A DNA stretch of 48,825 nucleotides from Rhodococcus sp. JCM 9791 (lineage in GTDB: Bacteria; Actinomycetota; Actinomycetes; Mycobacteriales; Mycobacteriaceae): positions 1 through 48,825 of the forward strand of contig BBEG01000005.1 of assembly GCA_001312645.1 (NCBI GenBank), read 5' to 3'. Position numbers and translations under genes: made by a program. Shown piece after piece: positions 36,023-46,644 of the stretch; within the stretch, counting starts at the first letter, position 1; each line of letters begins with the position of its first letter. The notes below the pieces were generated by a model. The model did no database searches, was not told the DNA's origin, and worked only from the letters and a program-made list of their open reading frames with translations.

Positions 36023-38606
36023 CGGCTGTGATGGCATCTCCCCGCGACGACACTCCCAGTTTTCCGTATACGCCTCGGAGATGTGTCTTGATGGTGTTGA
36101 CCGACAGCGCCAGAGCATGCGCAATCTCCTGAGTGGTCTGCGGAGAGGGCAACTGTTTGAGCACGCGCGCTTCGGCGGGCGTGAGGACGACGTTCGTCGA
36201 AGCATGGGGCGCGTCGGGGTGCGTCCGGATGCTCTCGACGAACTGATCCAGCCTGCCGAAGCGGCCACTGTGGGTGTCGAGCAGCGCCACCGCACCACCG
36301 GTGGTGAGGAACGGCCGGACCAGGTGCTCGGGTTCGGCGAGGGTGAGCGCGATCTCGAGATCGTCGTACGCCCCGAATTCGTGGTCGGACGCTGCACGGA
36401 GGACCGCTCGCAATACATGGGCTTCGACCTCGGAGACCCCGTGGTCGAGCCGATGGTCCAGGACTGTATCCAGCAGTTCCCGGGCACGCGCCGAGCGTCC
36501 ACGAGCGTGTTCGACCGTTGCAGCGGCGAGGTCGAAGTGGGGGTGCCGGCCCAGAACTCTTGTTGCCTCCTCGATGATCCGCTGAGCCTGGTCGAGTTCG
36601 TGGACGGCCACGAGTACTCGAGTGGCGAACGGAATGATCGGCGCTGACCGGGCACCCATCCGAGAGTCGGCCACAGCGGTCAGGACCACGTCGGCGATAT
36701 CGCGGGCAGCTGCGATCTTGTCGGGGGCCTGGTGGAAGGCAATGAGTTGCGACATCGCATAGCTGTCCCACCCTGCGAGGGGCGACGACAGTCCATCGAT
36801 GCCGACGGACATTGCGAGTGGCCGATCGATTCCTTCCGGCGGCGTGGTTCCGCAGAGAAAATGATGGTAGCGGCACATCACCGCGCATCGGTCGGCATCG
36901 CCGGACCCCAAGAGCCCGACACTCCGTGCGTATTCGACACCGATGAGCGCGCGGGCACCCATCGCCGACAGGTGCCCGCGCGCACCTTCGTTCAGGGCGA
37001 GCAGCATCAGCGCTTCCAAATGTGGACGGACGCTGCCGGCGTACTCGGCCATGCTGACGGCGGCACGGAGACGATCATTCGTTCCCCGATCACCGGCCAT
37101 CAGCGCGCACTTCGACTGCTGGACCGCGACATAGGACTCGATATCGCGATGGTCTCCGGGTGCTGCCGGTGCGGAGACACCGACGATCTCGTCCCCGAGT
37201 GCGCTGCGGATGTCGATTTCGACGGCGTGATGGAAGCGATCGAACACTTCCGCGGGGCAGACGGAAGACGAGCGGGCGGAAGTGGCGCGGAGAAATGCGT
37301 CGGCTTCTACCGGAACGCCGAGAGCCAGCGCATGTACGCTGCGCAGGAGATGGACGAATGGGTCGTCCGCGATGTCGGATGACGCGGATTCGAGGACCTT
37401 CAGAAACGCGGCACCGTGCGGTCCGAACACCGCTTTCGGACCCAGGTCGAGGATGCATTTGGACAGCGCATAGCGATCTTGCGCAGCGGTGAGATATCTG
37501 ATGGCCTGGACCGGGTCGCCGGCCCTGGAATACCAACCACCGACCCTGAGTTCGAGCCTGCGCACCCCGTCACGACCGAGCATCCGGTCGAGTTCGGCTT
37601 TGAGGTGTGAACGCATCAGCGGGTGGTAGCTGTAGATTTCCGATCCGGCGCTTCCGGTGTGCGACATCGGGAAATATGCGGCGAGGATCTCCGCGAGTAT
37701 TCGTGCCGCCTCGGGGCCTGCGAGTTCGGTGGCGAGATCTACATCGAACGACTCGGCAACCGCTGTTCGCATCAGGAAATCGCGTTGCTCCGCGCTGATG
37801 CTGTCGAGTAGTTCTCCCACGAGAAAATCGGATATCGCAGGATGATTCGATGCGGTGGCCGACACCAGGATCTCTCTGCTGTCGCCGCGTGCCGACAACA
37901 GGAGTGCGATGAATCGGACCATGGCGGCCCACCCACCGGTGAGTGCCACGACCGCATCGAGCTCGTCGTCCGTGACCACGACATTGCCTGCAGTGAGCGC
38001 ACAGCGTGTCTCGTCGCGGTCGAACGCCAGGACCGCATCATCGAGCCGTACCAGAGCTCCGGTCAGATCCAGCTGGTGCCACGGTATCGGCGGTGGAAAT
38101 CTGGAGGTCAGCACCACAGTGACGTGCTCGGGAAGTATCTCGAGAAGATGCGCCAGCCCGGACAGCGTCAGTGGGTCGTGGACGTCATGAGCGTTGTCGA
38201 GGACGAGCACGGCCGGACCCTCGATCGCGCCGAGCCACTGCGCGAACATCTCCGCCCGAGTCCTCGGCGCCTGGTCGCCGTGGCAGGGCGGGGAATCGCC
38301 GAACGACCGGTGGAGTTCGTCCCAGAATGCTCGGGGATTGTTGTGTTCCTCGGAGAGCGTCGCCCATGCCACCTGTGTCTGCGATGCAGGCAGGCGAGCG
38401 CACCGCAGCCATTCGGTCACTGCCACGGTCTTGCCGGTTCCGGCCATGCCGCACACGAGCACGACACCCCCGCCGAGCTTCCGGGCACGCTCGAAGTGGG
38501 CGCACAGTTGATGCCGGTGGACCGGCTCGGTTGCGAGCCGGGGTATCGAACGAACGCTTCGGCCGGCGGCTCCTGTAGAACTGTCGTCGCTGGTTGTGAG
38601 CAGCAC
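36000..38606 (-). CDS. MalT/LAL-type LuxR-family ATPase regulator
   Basis: An intact 868-residue signal-transducing regulator. The NTPase part has Walker A GMAGTGKT (53-60) and Walker B LVLDNAH (134-140), with TVVLTSRFPPPIPWHQLDLT marking the STAND-type sensor region. A long helical-repeat middle (about 330-790) would bind the effector. The C-terminal HTH (about 805-868) reads LTPAEARVLKQL then TTQEIAHALALSVNTIKTHL and RGVYGKLGVSSRGDAI. Such proteins switch on target promoters when ATP and inducer are bound. It is divergent from SulP2 across 234 bp, making the SulP2-GAP2 genes its likely target (inference). Confidence 0.92.
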   Translation of the reverse strand: MLLTTSDDSSTGAAGRSVRSIPRLATEPVHRHQLCAHFERARKLGGGVVLVCGMAGTGKTVAVTEWLRCARLPASQTQVAWATLSEEHNNPRAFWDELHRSFGDSPPCHGDQAPRTRAEMFAQWLGAIEGPAVLVLDNAHDVHDPLTLSGLAHLLEILPEHVTVVLTSRFPPPIPWHQLDLTGALVRLDDAVLAFDRDETRCALTAGNVVVTDDELDAVVALTGGWAAMVRFIALLLSARGDSREILVSATASNHPAISDFLVGELLDSISAEQRDFLMRTAVAESFDVDLATELAGPEAARILAEILAAYFPMSHTGSAGSEIYSYHPLMRSHLKAELDRMLGRDGVRRLELRVGGWYSRAGDPVQAIRYLTAAQDRYALSKCILDLGPKAVFGPHGAAFLKVLESASSDIADDPFVHLLRSVHALALGVPVEADAFLRATSARSSSVCPAEVFDRFHHAVEIDIRSALGDEIVGVSAPAAPGDHRDIESYVAVQQSKCALMAGDRGTNDRLRAAVSMAEYAGSVRPHLEALMLLALNEGARGHLSAMGARALIGVEYARSVGLLGSGDADRCAVMCRYHHFLCGTTPPEGIDRPLAMSVGIDGLSSPLAGWDSYAMSQLIAFHQAPDKIAAARDIADVVLTAVADSRMGARSAPIIPFATRVLVAVHELDQAQRIIEEATRVLGRHPHFDLAAATVEHARGRSARARELLDTVLDHRLDHGVSEVEAHVLRAVLRAASDHEFGAYDDLEIALTLAEPEHLVRPFLTTGGAVALLDTHSGRFGRLDQFVESIRTHPDAPHASTNVVLTPAEARVLKQLPSPQTTQEIAHALALSVNTIKTHLRGVYGKLGVSSRGDAITAARLTGLL

Positions 38607-38840
38607 CGCGGCTCCTATTCAAGAGACTGTCAGATGTCTTCTCCTAGGATCTGTCCCCCGCGTTCGAATTTATCGCAGTCGAGCCGATCTCGGGGGATGA
38701 ACGGAATGAGCGCACGATGCAGCAAGGTTCCACAACGACGGCATTTCATCCTCGTCGGGTGAGCCGACAGGAGAGTCGCCCTCACTACGGTTGTGTGTGC
38801 CGCCTGACGGTGGGTGCAGGCCACGAGCCGAGGAGGGACA
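38607..38840. promoter_or_regulatory. Divergent control region, LuxR regulator / SulP2
   Basis: A 234-bp gap between divergent starts. It contains an inverted repeat cagat-N13-atctg at 38631-38653 close to the LuxR start, and an AGGAGGG site just before 38841. I see no gene in it. Assignment as the LuxR target site is speculative. Confidence 0.4.
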
Positions 38841-40505
38841 GTGCCGGCGAAGCAAGCCGGTCCGCGGCGTGCACACATCTTGCGCGATGCCGTGGCCGGA
38901 TTGGGCGGGGCCATCTCGTCGATCCCGGACGGGATGGCTTGTGGTCTGCTCGCGGGCGTCAATCCCGTCTACGGCCTCTACGCGAGTTCGTCCGGTGCGT
39001 TCTTCGGAGGGCTCGCCACCTCCACAACCCTGATGGTCGTGACGACGACGAGTGCAGCCGCCCTCGCAACGGGCTCGGCTCTGGAAAGTGTTCCCCTCGA
39101 GAACCGCGACTCGGCCCTGGTCCTCCTGACGATCCTCGGGGGGCTGCTCATGTGGGCAGCAGCGGCACTGCGCTTCGCTCGTTACACACGCTTCATCTCG
39201 CATTCCGTGATGATCGGCTTCCTCACGGGGATTTCCGCGACGATCCTGATTTCCCAGATCCCGACGATGATCGGCGTCTCGACAAGTGGGCCCTCAGCGT
39301 TCGCCAAGCACTCGACCTCGTGACGGAACTCGGACACATCGACCTCGCGTCGCTGGTGTGCGGTGCGCTGGCGCTCGCCGTGGTGGGCGTGCTCGGCCGG
39401 ACCCGTTTCGTCGCACTCGGTGCCCTCGGAGCCATCGCGATTCCCAGTGTGGTCGTCTTCTTCCCCTGGTTCGACGGGGTCGCCCAGGTTCGAGAAACCG
39501 GTGATCTCCCGACAGGTCTTCCGATGCCCGAAATACCCGAACTGTCGATGTTGAGCCCTGAATTGATCGCGGGCGCAGCATCTGTAGCGCTCATCGTGCT
39601 GGTGCAAGGTGTCGGTGTCCGCGAATCCGTACCGGAACCGAGCCGGAAACCGAACGCCGTCTCCCGTGATTTCTCGGCGCAGGGGCTCGCAAATGTCGCG
39701 TCCGGCTTCTTTCAGGGGATGCCGGTCGGGGGCTCCGTGTCGGCGACCTCGCTCAACATCGCATTGGGTGCGCGCACCAGGTGGGCCGCCGCGTTCCGTG
39801 GCGTGTTCGTGCTCGTGCTCGTCCTTGCGGCTGGAGGTTGATCGGACGGGTTCCGATGCCGGCCCTGGCCGCGCTGCTGATCTACGCCGCCGTGATGTCG
39901 ATCCGCCCGCGCGAGATCGTGTCGGTCTTCCGCGCCGGCGGCATCGGGCGCGTGACTCTACTGATCACCGCGCTCGCGACCCTGCTGCTTCCTGTGGCGA
40001 CGGCGGTGGGTGTCGGTGTCGCGTTGTCGCTGGTGCTACAGCTCAACAGGGACTCGATCGATATGCGCATCGTCGAGCTCGAACCGACCGACGACGGCGG
40101 GCTCCGCGAGCTCGACCCACCCATCGTGCTGCACTCGGATCACGTCACAGTGCTCGACGTCTACGGGAGTCTGCTCTACGCGGGGGCGCACAACTTTGCG
40201 AACCAATTGCCGCCGGGGACGGACAGGGTTGTGGTGGTGCTGCGGCTGCGCGGACGCGTCACCGTCGGAGTCACATTCATGAAAGCCTGGTCGAGTATGC
40301 GAGGAGACTCGACGAGCGAGGCGGGCACATGTACGTCAGTGGTGTGGATCCGGTGTTGATGAGCAGGTATCGCGAGAAAGTCGGGCTTCCTCCGTGCATC
40401 ACCGTGGTCGAGGCCGAATCCGTTCTGGGTCGCTCGACCCTGCATGCGTTCGACGAGGGCATGCGTTGGCTTGCCGCTCAGCGGGATTCACCTGACGAGG
40501 AGTGA
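38841..40505 (+). CDS. SulP/SLC26-family anion transporter (SulP2), frameshifted as sequenced
   Basis: About 555 residues when repaired. GTG at 38841 follows AGGAGGG. The core has ILRDAVAGLGGAISSIPDGM and LLAGVNPVYGLYASSSGAFF, the SulP opening, then SHSVMIGFLTGISATILISQ; lost bases near 39295, 39838 and 40285 break the frame. The middle holds GLANVASGFFQGMPVGGSVS, strongly SulP-like. The C-terminal STAS-like domain (LDPPIVLHSDHVTVLDVYGS onward) lacks an obvious DxS phosphorylation serine, unlike SulP1. It is followed after 2 bp by a GAP-family gene. The substrate is not readable from sequence. Confidence 0.85.
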
Positions 40506-40507
40506 AC

Positions 40508-41212
40508 ATGAGTGGTGTGGTGGTTCAGCTGATTCCACTCGCGCTCGGGATCATCATGAGCCCGCTCGCGATCATCGGTGTGGTTGCGGTCCTGCTGTCG
40601 GCACGGGCACGGCCGAACAGCCTTGCATTTCTTGCAGGGTGGGTACTCGGTGCGTGCTCCGCGATCGGGTTGACGTATCTGATCCTGAGCCGGCTCGCCG
40701 TGCACGAGCATCATGATCCACCGTTGTGGGTTCCCATCCTGCATCTGACACTCGCTCTCGTCTTTGCGGTCGGTTCGGGGATCATGTTCGTTGCGTCGCA
40801 ACGGATCAAGGCAATCGGTGCCGAACGTGCGGAAGGTGCCGGGCTCACGCCGGAGCTCCCGGCGATGTTCCGGGCGATCTCGGAATTCGGCCCGGGCAAG
40901 GGCTTCGGTCTCGGGGTCGGCCTGTTCGTGCTCAATCCCGTGGACCTGTCGTGTGCGGTTGCTGCTGCCCTCACCCTGAGGCTCAGCGGGCTGACAGGCA
41001 ACGTCGTGTGGGTTACCGCCATTGCGTTCGTGATCGTGTCGGTGTCGTCTGTTGCCGTGCCCGTCCTGTTCCTCCTGATCCGCGGAGAGCGTGCACAGAA
41101 GCCGCTGTCCGACCTGCGAACCTGGATCGCAACGCACACGAAACTTCTCAACGTCGCCCTGCTTGTGCTGCTCGCGATAATGCAGTTCGGTAAGGCGCTG
41201 AACACCTTGTGA
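40508..41212 (+). CDS. GAP/Sap family membrane protein (GAP2)
   Basis: An intact 234-residue membrane protein of the same GAP family as GAP1, with about six helices. It opens MSGVVVQLIPLALGIIMSPL, then LAFLAGWVLGACSAIGLTYL, and the second half has GKGFGLGVGLFVLNPVDLSC. The charged loop between the halves is longer than in GAP1. GAGGAG at 40497-40502, inside the last SulP2 codons, serves ATG 40508. It begins 2 bp after the SulP2 stop, and the DUF389 gene follows 30 bp later. The pairing with a SulP gene repeats that at 23952-26320, but in the reverse gene order. Confidence 0.88.
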   Translation: MSGVVVQLIPLALGIIMSPLAIIGVVAVLLSARARPNSLAFLAGWVLGACSAIGLTYLILSRLAVHEHHDPPLWVPILHLTLALVFAVGSGIMFVASQRIKAIGAERAEGAGLTPELPAMFRAISEFGPGKGFGLGVGLFVLNPVDLSCAVAAALTLRLSGLTGNVVWVTAIAFVIVSVSSVAVPVLFLLIRGERAQKPLSDLRTWIATHTKLLNVALLVLLAIMQFGKALNTL

Positions 41213-41242
41213 ATTCGTCATCCGACAGAGCGGGGATCTGCC

Positions 41243-42208
41243 ATGAACATTCTGGTTCCGGACAGTCAGCGGCGGACGCTCGACGAACTTGTCGATCGCC
41301 TCGATCTCAGCGCGGGAGAGTCTGCATCGAAACGCTCGGCCTTTTGGATCATGCTGACGCTCTCCGCGGTGATCGCTGCGTCGGGTGTGGCGGGTGATTC
41401 GACTGCGACGGTGATCGGCGCCATGATCGTCGCACCGTTGTCGGTTCCCATTCTCGGTGTCGGACTGGGGATTGCGACCGGACGCGGGAATCTGATCGTC
41501 CGGAGTCTGCTCCTCGTCCTCGTGGGCATCGTGCTGGTGGTGGCGATCGGCTTCGTCGTCTCGAAGCTGCTCCCCAATCCGACGAATGTGCTGACGAATT
41601 CTCAGGTGGTCGGCCGCACTTCGCCGAAGCTGATGGATCTCACTGCCGCGTTGGCGACCGGGTTGGTGGGGGTCATCGCCATGACCCGGCGGGACGTCGG
41701 AGATGTACTTCCCGGCGTGGCCATCGCGATCTCACTGGTACCGCCGCTGGTGGTGGTCGGTGTGTGTCTCGGCTCGGGAGCGCCCGGCCTCGCGCTCGGC
41801 GCATTCGTGTTGTTCGCGTCCAACATGGTGGCGATGATCGTGACGGCGACGGTGGTGCTCGTCGTCGTGGGGTACGCACACGAGGCCGGGGCCGGCGAAG
41901 CGAGACGAGGCTGGGCCTATGCAGTCCTGGTCACGGGCTTGATCATCGTGGCGGTTCCGATGGTGGTGAACTCGTTGTCGTCGCTGTGGGCCGGTCAGAT
42001 CGCCGACGCCGCACGGATCTGGCTCGGAGACGAGTCTGTTTCTCAGGTCACCGACGTGTCGTTGCAGCAACGGACGGCGCTCGTCCATGTCCTGTCGCCC
42101 GAGAAACTTCCCCCGGTGGATGAACTCCAGTCGGCGGTGGACGACCTCGTGCCGTGGCACCCGGAGGTCGTCATCGTGCACACCTACGGCGGTCGGTTCA
42201 GCGAGTGA
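41243..42208 (+). CDS. DUF389 family membrane protein
   Basis: An intact 321-residue membrane protein of the DUF389 family. After a short soluble start (MNILVPDSQRRTLDELVDRL) comes the conserved core: AFWIMLTLSAVIAASGVAGD and STATVIGAMIVAPLSVPILG, the hallmark repeat, then DLTAALATGLVGVIAMTRRD and VAIAISLVPPLVVVGVCLGS. About seven helices are followed by a soluble C-terminal domain of about 90 residues. Function is not established; members often accompany stress or transport genes. It is the last gene of the SulP2-GAP2-DUF389 set and ends at a two-way terminator shared with metY. Confidence 0.9.
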   Translation: MNILVPDSQRRTLDELVDRLDLSAGESASKRSAFWIMLTLSAVIAASGVAGDSTATVIGAMIVAPLSVPILGVGLGIATGRGNLIVRSLLLVLVGIVLVVAIGFVVSKLLPNPTNVLTNSQVVGRTSPKLMDLTAALATGLVGVIAMTRRDVGDVLPGVAIAISLVPPLVVVGVCLGSGAPGLALGAFVLFASNMVAMIVTATVVLVVVGYAHEAGAGEARRGWAYAVLVTGLIIVAVPMVVNSLSSLWAGQIADAARIWLGDESVSQVTDVSLQQRTALVHVLSPEKLPPVDELQSAVDDLVPWHPEVVIVHTYGGRFSE

Positions 42209-42213
42209 CGAAT

Positions 42214-42254
42214 CGGGTAGGGGACGGAACGCGCGACGCGTTCGTCCCTACCCG
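42214..42254. terminator. Bidirectional terminator, DUF389 gene / metY
   Basis: A long hairpin: cgggtaggggacggaacgcg, loop cga, cgcgttcgtccctacccg. The left arm carries two extra G bases relative to the right. It starts 6 bp after the DUF389 stop and ends 20 bp before the metY stop. Confidence 0.8.
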
Positions 42255-42273
42255 TGTTCCGTGGTCGGTGAGG

Positions 42274-43582
<1,309 letters not shown>

Positions 43583-44008
43583 CGGTTTCGGCTCCGGTTT
43601 TCTCGGGTGATTCAGGGGCTCGGGTGATTCAAGGGGATGTGCCGACCTGGCGATCCGCGACCGTGCAGCGAACGTCGAGCTGGCCGAGTCGTGGGACCGG
43701 AGGCTACGGGTGCGGGCGGTCAGCGGGCCTGGCACCCGCAGATACACAGTTTTCGGGCATGGACATGCGCCGACGGATGCCCCGGCGACTGTTCGTACGT
43801 CCTGCTCACGGTCGTGACGATAGTCGCAATCGATGATCTCTACCAGTGCACCGGGAAATGCCCAGGCGACGCGCCGATGTATTTGCATCCATAGCGCACA
43901 TACACTCTGTGTGCTGTACTTCTCCGGGGGCCGATCTTTGTTTCAGTCGTGCAGTAACCAATTTCAGTTCTGCTCGAGTTCTGCACCCGACCACTAGCGA
44001 TGGAGGGC
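43583..44008. promoter_or_regulatory. Divergent control region, metY / IclR regulator
   Basis: A 426-bp gap without a convincing gene. Toward metY it holds the direct repeat at 43604-43637 and a hairpin cgggtgc-N18-gcacccg at 43707-43738, which could be part of a leader RNA. Toward the IclR gene it holds an inverted repeat gcaca-N9-tgtgc at 43896-43914. No riboswitch could be matched with confidence. Confidence 0.45.
43604..43637 (-). repeat. Direct repeat in the metY leader
   Basis: The unit cgggtgattcaggggct at 43604-43620 is followed at once by cgggtgattcaagggga at 43621-43637. The two copies share cgggtgattca and a G-rich end with a 17-base period. They lie 22-55 bp before the metY start and could be a paired regulator site or a slippage duplication. 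Confidence 0.65.
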
Positions 44009-44823
44009 ATGTTGACAGTCATCGATTCGGAGTTCACGCAGGCCGACACAACGATGCTGCGCCCGCCACCACCCTCGATGGTCGAGCGAATGACACGCAT
44101 CCTCGAGCCTTCGACGCAAGCATCGCCAGACTCACGCTCGAAGAGGTGACGTTCCGCTCGGGTCTTCCCCGGTCGACCGTGCACCGCATCCTCGAACAAC
44201 TCGTCCGCCTCGACTGGCTCGAGCACAGTGCGCTCGGCTACGGGCTCGGAGCCCGCGCACTGGGCCTCGGCGGCGACATCGACCGCGACCGTCTCCGTGA
44301 ATGCGCGGCACCGCACCTCCACGAACTGGCAATGCAGACCGGTGGTGTCGTGCATCTCGACGTTCTCGACGGCGCACAGGTGTATTGCCTCGACAAGGTC
44401 GGTGGCGCAGGCGCTGCCGGGCTGCCGACGCGGGTGGGTGGACGTACCGCGGCGTATGCCACCGCGGGCGGCAAGGCAATGCTCGCGACGCTCGACCCCG
44501 AACAGGTCGACAGCCTGTATCCCTCTCGGCTGACTCCGGCCACGAATCACACGGTCACCGACCGGGTGATGCTCCATCAGGAACTGAACCGGGTCCGTAA
44601 GCGACACGGCATCGCGTTCGACCGCGAAGAGTCGATCGTCGGAATCGGCAGTGTCGGTGCACCCCTGCGCGGCACCGGCGGAATCGTCGCGAGTGTGTCG
44701 CTGGCCGGCAGCGTGCGGGCGATCCAGCTCGAATGGATGGCACCTCTCGTGGCCGACTTCGCCCGGAAGATCTCCAGCGACCTCGCCTGTGGAGACGAGG
44801 GTCAGCGGACCAGGTGGGCGTAG
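44009..44823 (+). CDS. IclR-family transcriptional regulator, frameshifted as sequenced
   Basis: About 271 residues when repaired. ATG at 44009 (MLTVIDSEFTQADTTMLRPP) is taken as the start; an ATG at 44000 in frame is possible. One lost G near 44110 (gaggcc read as gagcc) restores VERMTRILEAFDASIARLTL. The winged helix follows, with LEEVTFRSGLPRSTVHRILE and QLVRLDWLEHSALGYGLGAR. The effector domain has CAAPHLHELAMQTGGVVHLD, TAAYATAGGKAMLATLDPEQ and VGAPLRGTGGIVASVSLAGS. IclR proteins usually repress or activate nearby catabolic genes. It is convergent with the TetR gene, with a 22-bp overlap of the coding ends. Confidence 0.87.
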
Positions 44824-45463
44824 TCGTCGCCTCGCTCGGACGGCAGGATCGTGTTGAGCACGAAGCGGATCTGCAGGCGGATGTACTCGTCCAATGAGTA
44901 GAGGGCACCGAAATGCCAGTGCTTGAGGGCCATCCGTGTGCGAGCAGCAGTAGGTCGAACACCATGAGGTCGACGTCGACGTCGTTCATGACGCCCGCGG
45001 CGATTCCGTCTTTCAGAACGTCCCGCAGTGGAGCCGAGGTCGACACCTCGAGTTCCTTGATGCGGTCGCGTCCGGCGCGATCGAGGGTTCGGCTCTCCCG
45101 ATACGTCAACGCGACGGCATCGATGTTCTCGTCGACGATCTCGATATACCGTCGCATGCCGGCGACGAGGCGCTCGACGGGATCGTCACCCGCGGTTTCC
45201 ATCGCCGGGACCAGCTGGTCGCGGAACGATTCCAGAATGCTGATGATCGTCGCGAGAAGGACGTCCTCCTTGCCCCCGAAGTACTTGTAGATCAGGCCGA
45301 CGCTGACGCCCGCCTCGTCGGCGAGCGCCTGCATGGACATCTGATGGAACCCGGTCCGCTGCATGACCGTCGCGGCGGCGCGAAGGACCTGACGTCGCCG
45401 CGAATCCGTCCGTACCGCCCGCACCGCGTCGTGAACGGACAGTTCGTCCTGGTCGCTGGTCAT
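44802..45463 (-). CDS. TetR-family transcriptional regulator, frameshifted as sequenced
   Basis: About 220 residues when repaired. It starts MTSDQDELSVHDAVRAVRTD at 45463. The DNA-binding part reads RQVLRAAATVMQRTGFHQMS and MQALADEAGVSVGLIYKYFG, followed by KEDVLLATIISILESFRDQL. One lost G near 44930 (gggccc read as ggccc) turns the frame into ALKHWHFGALYSLDEYIRLQ and ends LPSERGDDYAHLVR. The GLIYKYFGGKEDV pattern and the acyl-CoA genes next to it suggest control of fatty-acid or acyl-CoA breakdown. It lies 28 bp upstream of the acyl-CoA dehydrogenase stop on the same strand. Confidence 0.87.
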
Positions 45464-45491
45464 ATGTGCTCCTGTCGGGCCGCCGTTCTCG

Positions 45492-46640
45492 TCAGATCCC
45501 GAGATCCTTGGCGATGATCGTCTTCATGATCTCGGTGGTACCGCCGTAGATCGTCTGGATACGGGCATCGACGAATGCCCGCGACACGGCGTACTCACGC
45601 ATGTAACCGTAGCCGCCGTGCAACTGCAGGCATCGGTCGGCGACGCGCACCTGCAGCTCGGTGGTCCACCACTTCAACCGCGCGGCGCGTGCAGCGGTGA
45701 GCCGGCCGTCGACATGCTCGGCGATGCAGTCGTCGAGGAATGTGCGGGCGAGGTCGAGTTCGGTGGACAGTTCGGCCAGCACGAACTGGGTGTTCTGGAA
45801 GCCGGACACCGGTCTACCGAAGGCCTTGCGTTCCCGTACGTAGGTGAGGGTCGTCTCGAAGACACCTTCGGCTGCGGCGACCGCACCCACTGCGAGCGAC
45901 AAGCGCTCCTGAGGCAGATTGTGCACGAGCTGATAGAAGCCCTGTCCCTCCTCACCCAGGCGATTGGCGACGGGCACACGCATATCGGTGAACATCAGCT
46001 CGCTGGTGTCCTGCGCGTGCAGGCCGATCTTCTCCAGGTTCCGGCCACGGGAGAAGCCGGGGGTATCGGCCGGGGCGACCAGCAACGTCAGCCCCTTGTG
46101 TGGGTCGTCGGAGGTGCGGGTCGCGACGACGAACAGGTCGCCGTTCTGTCCGTTGGAGATGAACGTCTTCGATCCGTTGACGACATAGTGGTCGCCGTCG
46201 AGCACCGCCGACGTGCGGATGCCGGTCAGGTCGCTGCCCGTTCCGGGTTCGGTCATCGCGATACCGAGGATCGTCTCACCGCTGACGACGCCGGGCAGCC
46301 ACCGAGCCTTCTGTTCGTCCGTGGTCATGTCCGTGAGGTAGGGCAGCACCACGTCGTTCTGCAGTGAGAACGCGATACCGGCGGCGGCATGACCGGCCCG
46401 GTTGACCTCGTCGATCAGGATGGCGTTGTAGCGGAAGTCGTCGACGCCCGGACCGTCGTACTCGTCGGCGACCGAGAAGCCCAGGAGCCCGAGCTTGCCG
46501 GCCTCGGTGAACAGGGATCGATCGAGGCAACTCGCGCGTTCCCAATCTTCGTGGACGGGGGTGATCTTCTCGCGTACGAAGTCTCGCGCGACCTCGCGGA
46601 ACTGGAGATGTTCGGATTCGTGGATCAGTGCGGTGTTCAT
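45492..46640 (-). CDS. Acyl-CoA dehydrogenase
   Basis: An intact 382-residue flavoprotein. It starts MNTALIHESEHLQFREVARD at 46640. FAD and substrate motifs are AMTEPGTGSDLTGIRT, VNGSKTFISNGQNGDLFVVA, RERKAFGRPVSGFQNTQFVL and LQLHGGYGYMREYAVSRAFV, followed by ARIQTIYGGTTEIMKTIIAK. The glutamate at IYGGTTEIM sits at the position of the catalytic base of long- and medium-chain enzymes. It would insert the alpha-beta double bond in an acyl-CoA. The gene starts 4 bp after the CoA synthetase C stop, so the two form an operon, with the TetR gene downstream. Confidence 0.93.
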   Translation of the reverse strand: MNTALIHESEHLQFREVARDFVREKITPVHEDWERASCLDRSLFTEAGKLGLLGFSVADEYDGPGVDDFRYNAILIDEVNRAGHAAAGIAFSLQNDVVLPYLTDMTTDEQKARWLPGVVSGETILGIAMTEPGTGSDLTGIRTSAVLDGDHYVVNGSKTFISNGQNGDLFVVATRTSDDPHKGLTLLVAPADTPGFSRGRNLEKIGLHAQDTSELMFTDMRVPVANRLGEEGQGFYQLVHNLPQERLSLAVGAVAAAEGVFETTLTYVRERKAFGRPVSGFQNTQFVLAELSTELDLARTFLDDCIAEHVDGRLTAARAARLKWWTTELQVRVADRCLQLHGGYGYMREYAVSRAFVDARIQTIYGGTTEIMKTIIAKDLGI

Positions 46641-46644
46641 AGGA

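Noticed and set aside
43583-43800. A SAM-IV riboswitch before metY.
   Set aside because: Fragments such as tgccag and gctgaccg recall SAM-IV, but the paired stems, spacing and conserved tail do not line up. I list only a generic leader region.
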